Assembly (NCBI GenBank): GCA_029255685.2
Contig: CM055313.2
Location: 71,216,641 to 71,280,640, forward strand
Length of the DNA: 64,000 nucleotides
Reading direction: 5' to 3'
Origin: Silene conica
Taxonomy: Eukaryota > Streptophyta > Magnoliopsida > Caryophyllales > Caryophyllaceae
The notes under the pieces were generated by a model. That model was not told the DNA's origin. It did no database searches and worked only from the letters and a program-made list of their open reading frames with translations. This document shows positions 33,808 to 43,770 of this stretch, piece by piece (position 1 is the stretch's first letter; each line of letters starts with the position of its first letter). Made by a program: the position numbers and the translations under genes.

Positions 33808-35518
33808 TGACACGGCTGTCGCAACCCTATCAAAAATAAAACCTAACCGGTCTCAACTAAATGTAGAAGAGGTAGTCGGGTATCGAATCCACAGGGAGAC
33901 AGGTATCTTATAGTCTGACCAAGTTCGTCTGAGTAACCAAAAATATGGGGTTCAAGTAAATATGACGCTAAACTATGATAAGGTAGGGAAAGAGGAAAAG
34001 AGGGAAAGAGAAGCACTAGGATTTCTGGTGCGCCATGGCTACTAAGTCTGGTCTGTGAATACAGGTCGCCTTATTGCGGGTTGTGGGTACAGAAAAGGTC
34101 CTTCCGGTCCGCTAATCACCCTAAAACCATACTAACTTAGCTTCCGCCCTAATTAGCACAGTCCTAACAATCGTCGCAGAACTACCCCTAAACCAATCTT
34201 CCGATCTAGGCCAAGAGGGTTTCTACACAGTCAATTGAGTGCATTGACTCAAACAATTAAAAGAAAATAACATGCGACGGATACGAACAAACCGTAATAC
34301 GGGTTCTGAAATTAACACACCATCATAAGCCATGGCTACCATAAATCCTAGTACTAAGCTTAGCTACACATAATTAAAGGACGAACGATAATGGTAACGA
34401 CTTGCATAATTAAACTAGCATACGATATTCTGAAACGTGAGACGAAACAAACCGTAGGAGCGGGGACGGAAATAATTATAAAACGAACGGAAACAGAAAG
34501 AGGCAAGACGGATACGGAAACACGAGGCAACATACAAATCAGGATGAAAGTAGGGAAACTAAAGGAGATTATAAAGAGTGTAACAAAACTAGATTAGGAA
34601 TCATAAAAGAGAAAGAATCAGAAGCCAAAAGGGACGAAATAAAACAAGCAAACGAACGAGAATGGCGAGAAAATGACAACGAACGGAGACAGAGTGAAAC
34701 GCGAATAAATAACGACAAATCAGAAAACAGAAACTACAAATAGATTATGATAAGAAATCAAAATAAGAAATGAAGGAAAAGGAATTACAGTAGGGAAGTG
34801 ATAAGAACGATAGAGACGGAATCATGAACGGAAAGGCAAAAAACTTCGAATGAAACCAATGTTGGCTACAAGTTTCAGAGGATCCAGTTCCTTTTGTAAA
34901 GTCTGCAGAGCAGCCTTAGGTCAGGAAAAACTAAACCTAATTATCTCAGAAATCCTCTTTAAATAGGCAAAAATTGAACTGAAACCTTAAATCCTGTGAA
35001 CACGAAGAGTCTCCAAACTCTCGATCGAGCGAAAATTCCACTCGATTGAGCACCTTTAGCTTCGCAAAACTGTCGATCGAATAGTTGAAGATTAAACAAT
35101 CGACCCCTCTTCCTGGGGACTTCTCGATCGATCTCTTTGGTTTTCGACCGAGCGTTTTCTTCTAGGACACCTCTCGATCGAGCACAAGACAGCTCGATCG
35201 ATGACTACTCTTCATCTGGGTCTCTCAATCGAGCACAGAATAGCTCGATCGAGGACTTCGCTTCCTCGATTTATCCTTCGACAAGCCCAGAAGTTGATTT
35301 TTCACTTCAAACTGCTCAATTGTCACACAATCAACCGTGGTTCTTTCCTCGACGATAGAAAAGAGCTCGGTTTCTGCTACTATTTGGTTACTATCTGCAA
35401 AATAGCAACACGAACACAAAGTCGCACATACGGGAAATAAAATGATATAAAATCACCAAATATTACGATTATGTGTGCCAAAACAAGATTAAAAAGTCTA
35501 TACAAAATGCACACATCA
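33808..35518 (-). repeat. Athila 5' LTR (right), with CTCGATCGAG cluster
   Basis: Second copy of the LTR at 24497. The palindrome cluster is conserved (about 35018-35255) but several sites have decayed by single changes (CTCGATTGAG, CTCAATCGAG, CGATCGAATA). The left copy has more perfect sites. Confidence 0.92.
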
Positions 35519-35622
35519 ATAGCCTTGTTACTTCCCGAGAATTTCCGAACTTTTTGAAACTTTTTCCTTCTCTTCCGTAATTAATCTTGCTTACCACTCC
35601 TTGTGTCATCAAAAGGAACATC

Positions 35623-36675
35623 TTATCCTTCAAAACAAACATTTATCTTGTCCTCCAAATGGTTAGAAAATGAGGAAATATTTGAAGAGTCAAAATCAAT
35701 AAGACAACAGATCGACTCCTGTGACACCGGACTTGTAAGTGTATTAGTTTTAGAAAAAGTGATCTTTTGATTTCCGACATCCAAGGTAATTTTCCTATTT
35801 TTCATGTCTATTAGAGCACCTGTAGTATGTAAAAATAGACGACCCAAAATAAGTGGTACTTGAGCATCATTGGCTATATCTACTATTATAAAATCAACGG
35901 GAATGAAAAACTTACCAACCATTACCGGAACGTCCTCTAAAATTCCTATAGGGTTTTTCATAGAACCATCCTCCATTTCTAACGTTGTATCGGTTGGTTT
36001 GAATGGTCTCATGTTAAGCTTTTCATACATGGAGAGAGGCGTGACACTAACACTAGCTCCAAGATCGCAAAGAGCCTTATCAATATGGTACGTGCCAATG
36101 GTACAAGGAATGGAATAGCTACCCGGATCTTTGAGCTTTGGTGGAGACAAATTGTGGAAGAATGCATAGCACTCTTTCGTGGAACCTATGGTCTCCTTGC
36201 TTTGAAACGATCCCTTCTTCTTAAGGAGGTCCTTCATGAACTTCAAATAAGAAGGTACCTGCAAAATAAGCTCAACAAAAGGAATTGAAACATGTAAGTT
36301 CTTAACTGTTTCCAAAAACTTACTAAACCTACCATCGTCGGTTTGCTTGATCAATCGAGATGGAAACAAAATTTGAGCTTTAGAAGGAACATTGGGCTCC
36401 ATTTCTTCGACATCCTTAGGCTTCTCTTGAGCCTTTTCTTTGGCATTGTCAACTACCTCTTCATCCATGATTATGGACGGACTAGCATCGAGCACAACAT
36501 ACCCCAATTGAATGGCATTGACGGAAGCATGGGGTTGTGCACCTTGTGGTGGGAGTTGACCTTGGTGCCTTTGAGCATTAGATGTAGCTAGTTGGGCAAC
36601 TTCTTGTTCTAACATCTTAACGGCGGCATTTGTGGCATTGTGAGATTGGTCGTTCTTTTGAAGTTGGGCTAACAT
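35623..36675 (-). pseudogene. Outer Athila Gag C-terminus and retropepsin
   Basis: 350 open codons. The N-terminal half is the Gag tail (MLEQEVAQLATSNAQRHQGQ, glutamine-rich) and an FPSRLIKQTDDGRFSKFLETVKNL block. The C-terminal half is the protease: IDKALCDLGASVSVTPLSMYEKL holds the intact D-L-G-A active site, and ILGRLFLHTTGALIDM the second conserved segment. The frame ends at 35623 without reaching RT, and only about 100 bases remain to the Athila insertion point. No RT or integrase of this element exists elsewhere in the window, so it depended on others for pol. Protease motifs look intact, but Gag upstream is interrupted by a stop and two LTRs. Confidence 0.75.
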
Positions 36676-37292
36676 CTCAATTGAGTTTTAGCCATTTGGT
36701 TGACCAATGCTTCTAGTTTCCCACTATCCCCTTGGTTGGATTGATGTGGTGGATGTGGTGGGTTATATGGTTGTTGAGGAACAAAATTATTTTGTGGTTG
36801 GGGGTTATAATTTTGTTGGGGTTGAGGGTTAAACACATTATTGCTAGAGTAGGACAAATTTGGGTGATATTTAAAATTCGGGCTATAAGTATTGGAAAGT
36901 GTACTCGGTGGATATGACCCTTGTCGATGAGTTTGGAGAGCGTTTACCTCGGCGACCGTGGTTGGTCATTGATTAGAAAAATGACCCGCTCCTCCACATC
37001 CTTCACACATAGCAATTTGGCTTGTGGTGGACACCGCGTTGACTTGCATGGTGGCATTGGGAGTCTTTTCGGCCAACTTTTATTGAAGCAGCTCAAGTTG
37101 GGCAAGCAAAACGGAATGAGTTGACGCATCCTCCTTGGCTTTGTTAGGCGTGGTGGCACTCCAAGAATTGACATATTGAGCGTCATGAATCGCCATGGAT
37201 TCAATCGTGGCATGAGCAATATCCGTGTCAATTTGATCAAACCGCCCATTGTTGGCGGAATCAAGGATTCTTCGTGACTCGGCACAACATCC
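36676..37292 (-). pseudogene. Outer Athila Gag middle part with zinc knuckle stop
   Basis: From the solo LTR junction the frame reads AESRRILDSANNGRFDQ, then MAIHDAQYVNSWSA and the knuckle CEGCGGAGHFSNQ. Here a TGA stands exactly where the last cysteine of C-x2-C-x4-H-x4-C belongs (about 36972-36974). Downstream come LSYSSNNVFNPQPQQNYN and a proline/glutamine-rich tail (36857-36669), where the frame changes again. The 15 bases at 38531-38545 right of the solo LTR continue the same gag before the second LTR cuts it off. Confidence 0.7.
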
Positions 37293-38525
37293 TGTAACAC
37301 CCCAAGTTAGTGAAGCTGAGTTGTGAATTAACTCGGCCGAGTAGGTGACACTCGGCCGAGTATGTGATACTAGGTCGAGCCCTTCTATGTCAGTAGCTGA
37401 GTAGCGAGTCAACTCGGCCGAGTAAGTAGTACTCGGCCGAGTAGGCCGCACTCGGCCGAGTAGGCCGCACTCGGCCGAGTAGGCCGCACTCGGCCGAGTA
37501 GGCCGCACTCGGCCGAGTAGGCCGCACTTGGCCGAGTAAGTCACACTCGGTCGAGTGCTTCTTTTCCAGTTCCTTAAACCACGGTTATTATAAATTTAAT
37601 CTGAGGTTAATAAAACATTTTAACCCTAATTAGAAATTAAGCAAACCCTAATCCGCTCATCTCATTTTCCCATTTCCTAATCTTTCAAGTTTGGTAACAA
37701 GTCTAGTCGCGCCGATCATCTACCTAGTCCGTATATCACCACGTATATCTACCGTTTTTACAACATAGTTATGGTTATTTAGTAAGTAATTGAGAATTGT
37801 GTAATACCTAGGAGGAGGATTCGTAGAGGAGCGTTGGTAGGAAGTGTCAATTGTCTTGTTTGCTGTTCCATTTGAGGTAGGGTTCCCCTACTCAGTACTG
37901 TATGATAATGTTGTGACGATATTGTATTACGATTGATTTACTATGTATAGCATGATGTATGAGATTCCAATGGTAACGTGTGGGACCGTTGCGGGGAACG
38001 GATCCCACTCCTATGATCGCTTCCCGTGAGACCCGCCACAGGAAGTATGTGCACATTTATGGTCTAGGCATCCCTTTGCTGCGGTAAGTGGGGAGATTGG
38101 TGTGGGACTAAAGGTCACCACGACAGATTAGTTGGTGGAAATGGTATTACAGTGAATATTGTGAATTATGTATATTGATGCATATCCGTCTTATTGTATA
38201 GTTGCTGACACATGATGTTGTTTACTGTGATGATCCATGTAATGGTGAGCAGAGTCTCAGGTACACAGATGAGTCTTGCTTTCTGGCTTGGGAGGAGGGA
38301 TCACCAGTTTGTAGGGTCTCGTGTCATAGCTTCCGCATAGACTATAGTTACATTTGTTACAGTTTTGGTAGACAGTTGTTTTTACTTTGTTTCACAATAC
38401 TTTCAATATTTATAATAAAGTGTTGGATTTATCTATCTCATACTGTATCTTAGGAAACTGAGATGGTGATGTCTTCATGATCCGATGGTCCTGTTTTAAA
38501 GGCCTTGGACTATGAGGGTGTTACA
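37293..38525. mobile_element. Solo LTR of a Ty3-like element, TSD CATCC
   Basis: 1233 bp bounded by TGTAACACCCC and GGGTGTTACA, with CATCC directly on both sides (37288-37292 and 38526-38530). No internal region or second LTR accompanies it, so it is a recombination product of a full element inserted in the outer Athila gag. Its last 270 bp are related to 41691-41942. The first 270 bp carry an array of CTCGGCCGAG palindromes. Confidence 0.92.
37331..37556. repeat. CTCGGCCGAG palindrome array, 19-bp period in its core
   Basis: About eleven copies of ACTCGGCCGAGT or close variants; from 37430 onwards they form a tandem array with period 19 (unit ACTCGGCCGAGTAGGCCGC). The open frame 37080-37544 reads a YSAE-x-GLLGRVRPTRPS repeat only because of this array. 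Confidence 0.93.
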
Positions 38526-39261
38526 CATCCACTGTAGATTGTTATTGTGACACCCTGCGATATAACATAAAGATAAACAAGTAATATGCAGCGAAAATAC
38601 GATACTTTTAAAACTTTTCGAAATATTTATTAAAACTTAATCGCGGAATATCAAAACAACATACGGAAGACTAAAACTACTAAGAAGTTAAAACTTATAC
38701 AAGTTAATTTAAATAAACGAGGGATAAGGAATCCAACAATAGCAATATAATTTAAATCTAAACTAATTTTAAAGGGGTACCTGTCGAATAGTCAACAATG
38801 CTCACTAGCCACACGTCTTCCCCAATCAACTTCAACCTACATATATGAAACATGTACGCCACAGTCAGTGGGGAATAACTCGAGGTTCTCCCAGCCATTT
38901 ATTGTCAAAAACATGTAAACGGTAATACAAAGCATCTTATACATATGAACATGTATATAATTCAAGAAATAGTCATACATGCATTCCCAAACATAACCAA
39001 CATGATCAAAGCATGAACGATAAGTCATAACATGTGAAAACGGTATAAATCATTGGGAGGCACACAGTTTTTGTAGTTTTGATATAGATTGGATTACGCA
39101 AAAAAAGCTCATGTAACAACTCGTTCTAGACTTTTTTTGTGTTTTTATATAATACTTACCTTTTACCAAAAAAAAAAAAAAAACATGTGAAACAGGATCG
39201 AAATCAATATATGAAATAATATCAAAACAGGTAAACAACTAATTAATCGACTGAGAGGCCA

Positions 39262-39350
39262 ACAACTACGGGAGCGCATAGGCACGACCTCCAACTACGG
39301 GAGCGCTTCCACACGACCTCCAACTACGGAGCGTTGAAACACACGACCTC
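39262..39350. repeat. Short tandem repeat (CACGACCTCCAACTACGGGAGCG)-like
   Basis: Three copies of a roughly 30-bp unit with core GACCTCCAACTACGG lie in the second LARD-like LTR, in the place taken by the CAGAGGCC array in the LARD LTR. Confidence 0.75.
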
Positions 39351-40019
39351 TGAAACTATTTATAGTGTAACCGCTGACTATATGTCTAAAACCTGACCAA
39401 GCCTCTCGATGTAACGAAGACACCAAACGACACAAGGGGACCGGAGCGCTGAAAGGCACAACCTCCGACCAATCCCGAACACATCTAAATCCCTTACTTG
39501 GGTGGCATTAGTTCATTACAGTGATACACAAATTGTATCACCGCTATCCATTCAAAACAAGCTTAACACAACCGAAAGTTATAAAACTCGATTAAAAAAA
39601 CCATTAATCAACTCATTTTGACATACATGAGCCACATTCCAAACAAGACCACGCTTAAGCTAGTTTCTAGAAGTAATTTTGAAGCGGGAGTCGGTTTCCC
39701 TTCCGGTTGCCCGACCGGGGGGTCTTCCTCGTCAACTTAGCTTCTAAAAACGGCTTAAGCATTCATTCATACAACAACAACGGAATCACACAAGCATACG
39801 ATTCACATATTCGATAAGTTTACAACTCGTGTGATATTTAATTAAGCGACAAAAAAATGAATAACTTTTAATGTCAAGCATATGATAAATTAACATAAGA
39901 CTAACGGAAGTTTGATTTACGAAATTCATATAATATATTTATACATCAAAAACCAAGTATTTTTATCATGTAACAACACTCGACAAACGCTAAAACAAAC
40001 CAACAAAGAAAACCCAAAA

Positions 40020-40170
40020 CATCCCGCAAAACAACCCTGAAACAGCCCCTCAAAACAGCCCCGAAACAAGCCTCAAAACAGTCTCGAAACAAGCCTCAAA
40101 ACAGTCCCGAAAAAATCCTCAAAACAGTCCCGAGACAGCCCAAAAACAGTCCCGAAACAAGCCTCAAAAC
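40020..40170. repeat. Minisatellite (AAACAGTCCCGAAACAAGCCTC type)
   Basis: Six or more copies of 15-17 bp half-units (AAACAGCCCCG / AAACAAGCCTC) lie just before the GC-rich palindromic zone of the second LARD-like LTR. Confidence 0.8.
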
Positions 40171-40332
40171 AGCCTGCACATTGCCAGGCCGCAGCCTGCG
40201 CAATTGCCTGGGCAGCGGCTGGCCGTGGCTTAGGCATTTGTAATTCAGCTCCAATTCCTTATACAACGATGCAAGACGGACTATATGCGATATATACAAC
40301 ACGTAATACTATCAACTCATATATAAGTCGAT

Positions 40333-40503
40333 ATACAAGCGTAAACAAACGATAACCAGCAAGATTTATCAACCTTAAACATGGATTAAATCAATCGGAA
40401 ATCACAATATCAATCGATATAATACAAGCGTAAACAAACGATAACCAGCAAGATTTATCAACCTTAAACATGGATTAAATCAATCGGAAATCACAATATC
40501 GTT
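40333..40503. repeat. Tandem duplication, period 89 bp
   Basis: A segment of nearly 80 bp starting ACAAGCGTAAACAAACG occurs twice, 89 bases apart, with no difference seen. The perfect identity indicates a recent duplication within the LTR. Confidence 0.9.
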
Positions 40504-41423
40504 GTGAATACAATGAGCATGTAATGGATACTAATTTACCCAATAACCACAACCAAACTTCATCATTCATTACTACCAATCAACATGAAAATCATTCCAA
40601 TCCATTGATTAATGAACTAAATAAACCACACAATACATCATAATTTCATAAATTAAACAACAATTAACCCACACAATCGATTTTTGACTTAAAGTCGAGT
40701 AACCTCTCAAAGCTACCTTTAAAGCTCTCCAAATCTTCAAGAAAACTAACCCATGAAGTCCAAGCATCCATCCTCACCCAAAAATATCAAGAAAAACGAA
40801 TCAAAAATGAAACCCCAGAAAGACGGATTTTCAGAAAACTCAACAAGACAAGATTTTGGTTATATGAAAGAAGAAGGAGAAGGAGAGGAGAACTTACATG
40901 TAAAGAACTCAAAATTTGAGCAAGAAACGAAGGAGCTAAGGTGATATTTGTATGGTGATATTTGCGTTCTTGCAAAATCACCAACAATGGTGAATGGGGG
41001 TTTTGTGTTTGTTTGAAGGAGATGAAGGAAGTGAATTGTGTTTGATGAGGAAAATCCAACATAAGGAGTATAAGAGAGGTTTGAGTCGGAAATGACTCGG
41101 AATTCGTTTAATGAGTCGGGGCGAGTTAGATTTGGCTAATTAACACGGTAATGATATCTTATGACTATGATGACTTAAGATACAATAAATTATACAAACA
41201 AACAACAATTTATGAAATTATTCGATATACTAGTCATTTTTGAAAATCAAAGCCGAAACTTAAAACTTATGAAACTCAAAATGTCGTTTAAAACTAATAT
41301 GCTTAAAAATGAAATATTCGTATTATTAAAATATGATTACATAATTCCATGAAATATAATTTATTCTCAAAATTAAATTAAAATTTTTAAGAATTATAAG
41401 ACGGAAAATATCGGGGTGTTACA

Positions 41424-41690
41424 ATCACCCTATCTTTTAATAAGTTTCGTCCTCGAAACTTGGAGCAGAAAAGGTGTTTATCAAAAGTTGATATCCTCCA
41501 AACATAGATTTCTTTTAAAGATTTCAAAAAGAATTTCCAAAGGCACAAGTCCTCATCAGTGGAGCGTTGGGGTTCTCGTTATGTATTCAAGAGCACGACA
41601 TTCCAAAAACCAGGGCAAGTCCAAAAACTAAATCAAGTCATGCGTTGACAAGAGTAATACAAGTTATCAGACATCTGCAATAACAAGCCT
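41424..41690 (-). mobile_element. Internal-region remnant of the second LARD-like element
   Basis: It shares with 13328-13650 of the LARD the order GTTTCGTCCTCGAAACT, AAAGGCACAAGTC / AAGGCATAAGTC, TTCAAGAGCACGACATTCC / TTCAAGAGTCCATCATTCC and AAAACTAAATCAAGTC. It breaks off near 41690 against an unrelated LTR piece. Confidence 0.7.
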
Positions 41691-41942
41691 TACTAGCTTG
41701 GGGAGGATGGGACATCACTCAGTTTTGTAGAGTCTTAATAAGTCACCTAGCTTCCACAGACTTTTGATTTGGCTGTCTTTTGTCAGACGGTTGTATTTAT
41801 GCATTTTTACGTTAATCTTTACTTTATATTAAAGGTTGCTGGTTATTGTTTATCTTGATAGTATACCTCAAGAAACTGAGATGGTGGCATTTTTATAGTC
41901 TGATGGTCCTATCTAAAGACCTTGGATTATGAGGGTGTTACA
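41691..41942. mobile_element. LTR fragment related to the solo LTR
   Basis: It matches the last 270 bp of the solo LTR (TAGCTTGGG, AACTGAGATGGTG, CTGATGGTCCT, ACCTTGGATTATGAGGGTGTTACA) but carries many substitutions. It ends at the same terminal GGGTGTTACA. Confidence 0.7.
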
Positions 41943-42557
41943 AACACCCCTGCTTACCAAGGAGCCTTAACTAGGTCATCCCTAGGAAACGAGGGTGCTA
42001 CCATCTCAGTTGTCCGAGAAAAGTAAATATCACATAGACCATTATAGAACAGTTATAAATTTATTACATTTAACTGGAGTAAAGATACAACCTTTTGCTA
42101 ACTGTATGTAAATATAGACAAGATATTCTAACTAATGAAGCATAAAAACTATATCGTCGATCCCCCTAACTCGTCTCAACCCACCCCGCGGCAAAGCATT
42201 CAAATAAGCATCAACACGATAAAATATCCAACTACTGACCATTTGCCAATGAAGTCAAATGGTTCATCGCAAGTACAAATAGTGAATATAAGACACACAA
42301 ATACACTGAGTCAGTGCAACCACAGACACCAACACGGGCAAGTATAGGAAAACATAAGAAAAAACACAGCAAGGAAAGTAATTCCATCAACACCGATCAA
42401 TTGAGGTCACGCAACCTTCACACGTTGCATCGACAAGACAAATACCAACGCCACCACCATCACAAACACACAAACCCCGCTTGCTCGTGGCAAGCGGTAC
42501 CCAGATCCTTAATGTGCATATCCCCTCCGTGGCGGGAACCACGAAAGGCGATCATAG
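41943..42557. mobile_element. LTR fragment in the opposite orientation
   Basis: It begins AACACCCCTGCTTACC and has ACCATCTCAGTT at about 42000. This is the inverted counterpart of AACTGAGATGGTG in the preceding fragment. The rest resembles the first half of a Ty3-type LTR (GTGGCGGGAACCACGAAAGG near 42525). It is cut by the Copia LTR at 42558. Confidence 0.55.
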
Positions 42558-43036
42558 TGTTGGAAATCAAATTTCAGATTAAGTTCATATCATATATGAG
42601 TGATTTAATAGTTTAGTCATAAAACTAAAAGGGATCTTATGCATGGAAAAACAACATGAGCAAGAAAACCTTACATTGAGTTTTTCGGGAATTTGGGCAC
42701 AAAATTGGTCTCTTACCAATTTCGTTCTTGAGCCATAAATGTAATGGATGAATTCCGTGATTCTAAGAATATGAACCATCTTCTCGTAGCACCCAAGACC
42801 AGCCATAATCGCCACAAAATAACATTTGCTAGATGCTTATTAAGTGAACTACCTTAAAATCCATTACTAATACTCACATACGACTCTAGTATTGAAATTT
42901 ATGCATTAAACGACCATATTAGTTGCGACTGCTACATTATGTTTGTGATAATGACAGAAATTAAGGGTGAGTTTAATGAGTCATTAAGGATTATTTAATT
43001 CATTTAATCTCCCTTGTAACTGCTCTTTTAGAATAG

Positions 43037-43045
43037 TATAAATAG
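43037..43045 (+). promoter_or_regulatory. Candidate TATA box of the Copia-like LTR
   Basis: TATAAATAG stands about 480 bp into the LTR, just upstream of the hAT-like insertion. It matches the TATA consensus well; activity is unknown and the nearby insert would separate it from the original transcript. Confidence 0.4.
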
Positions 43046-43055
43046 TATTGATTCT

Positions 43056-43770
43056 TAGGGTTGAGAAAAAAACGATCCGAATTTTTAAACCGCATCCGAA
43101 CCGAAAACCGTAAAAAGAAACCGGAAATTCGGTTTTTTTACGAAACCGGTATCCGAACCGCATTTTTTAGTGTTGAACCGGAGCGGATGTGGATCTCATA
43201 TATTCAAAATTGGCCCCCGTTTTTTAAATCGGTTTAATAAAAAAATCCTAAAATATATTCTAACTTTCTACGTCTAAGCTTAAGCTGTCTAACGAAGTCT
43301 AAAGTAAAATCTAAAAACCGATTTACTACTAACTATACCAATATAATAGTAATAATACCATTACAATTTACCAATACCATATGCCCATATTAGTCTATTA
43401 CCAATTACCATACGTCGTTTATATATTTTTTTGAAATTTTCCAAAGTTGTATATTTTTATACCAACACAAACACAATGCGTTGTTTTTTATTTCTTATTT
43501 TTTTTTTTCAGAAATCATTTTCCCAAATTCTATTGTAATTTATTACAAGAGCTTCTACAAGGAAAACATGGCTTTGGTGATTTTGTGAAACCGGTTTCAA
43601 AATCGGTGCGGTTAAACCGGATTTCCGGATTCGGTTTCCATTTTCGAAAAAACCGGTTTACCGAATAAATCCGGTGCGGTACCGGTATCATGAAATGAAA
43701 ATTTTTAAAACCGAATACCGGTTTTTAAAGCAAAATCGGTACGGTATACCGCTTTTGCTCAGCCCTATGA
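43056..43770. mobile_element. hAT-like non-autonomous transposon with CGGTTT/AAACCG repeats
   Basis: Left end TAGGGTTGAGAAAAA and right end (complement) TAGGGCTGAGCAAAA are inverted repeats. The subterminal zones are full of AAACCG, CGGTTT and ACCGGT words, as in many plant hAT MITEs. TTGATTCT (43048-43055) and ATGATTCT (43771-43778) flank it, an 8-bp target duplication with one mismatch if the right end is taken at 43770. No transposase is present. Confidence 0.65.

Larger units (their letters stand above)
24497..35518 (-). mobile_element. Athila-like LTR retrotransposon, full length, TSD ATAGC
   Basis: LTRs at 24497-26227 (1731 bp) and 33808-35518 (1711 bp) flank a 7.6-kb internal region. 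ATAGC stands on both sides (24492-24496 and 35519-35523). Minus-strand LTRs start TGATGTGTGCA and end GCCGTGTCA. The PBS TGGCGCCGTTGCCGGGGAG and the long gag-pro-RT-RH-IN order identify the Athila lineage of Ty3. Coding regions carry several frame breaks, yet RNase H/integrase is open for 543 codons. By eye the LTRs differ by a few percent plus one 20-bp size change near 26040/35355, so it is older than the LARD and the Copia at 49273. Palindrome clusters (CTCGATCGAG) occur in both LTRs, in the 3' region and in the gag-pro spacer. Confidence 0.95.
9871..38545 (-). mobile_element. Outer Athila-like element (host of five insertions), right end missing
   Basis: Its pieces are 9871-10357 plus 19841-20599 (3' LTR), 20600-21097 plus 22238-24491 (3' non-coding region), 35524-37292 plus 38531-38545 (gag-pro). 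The pieces rejoin cleanly when the insertions and one copy of each target duplication are removed. The junction of LTR and internal region at 20599/20600 reads, on the minus strand, a purine tract AGCTTGGGGGGTT then TGATAAGTGC, the layout of Athila elements. Only gag and protease are found. RT and integrase are absent between 35623 and the 3' region, so it was non-autonomous or internally deleted before the later insertions. The 5' LTR is not seen in the window. Confidence 0.75.
38546..41423 (-). mobile_element. Second LARD-like LTR (3' LTR, minus strand)
   Basis: 2878 bp from TGTGACACCC to GGGTGTTACA. The overall plan matches the LARD LTR: GCAGCG...TTTTAAAACTTTT near the start, a GGGAGTCGGTTTCCC block at 39687-39726, tandem repeats before it, a GC-rich palindromic zone at about 40168-40232, and a terminal half with no features. 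The sequence that follows (41424-41690) is the same PPT-side block as in the LARD. It entered the outer Athila gag at 38545; its right partner LTR is not in the window and no target duplication can be tested. Confidence 0.75.

Noticed and set aside
37080..37544. Frame with YSAECGLLGRVRPTRPS repeats
   Set aside because: Half of it is the 19-bp palindrome array in a solo LTR; only the gag-derived part beyond 37292 is real.
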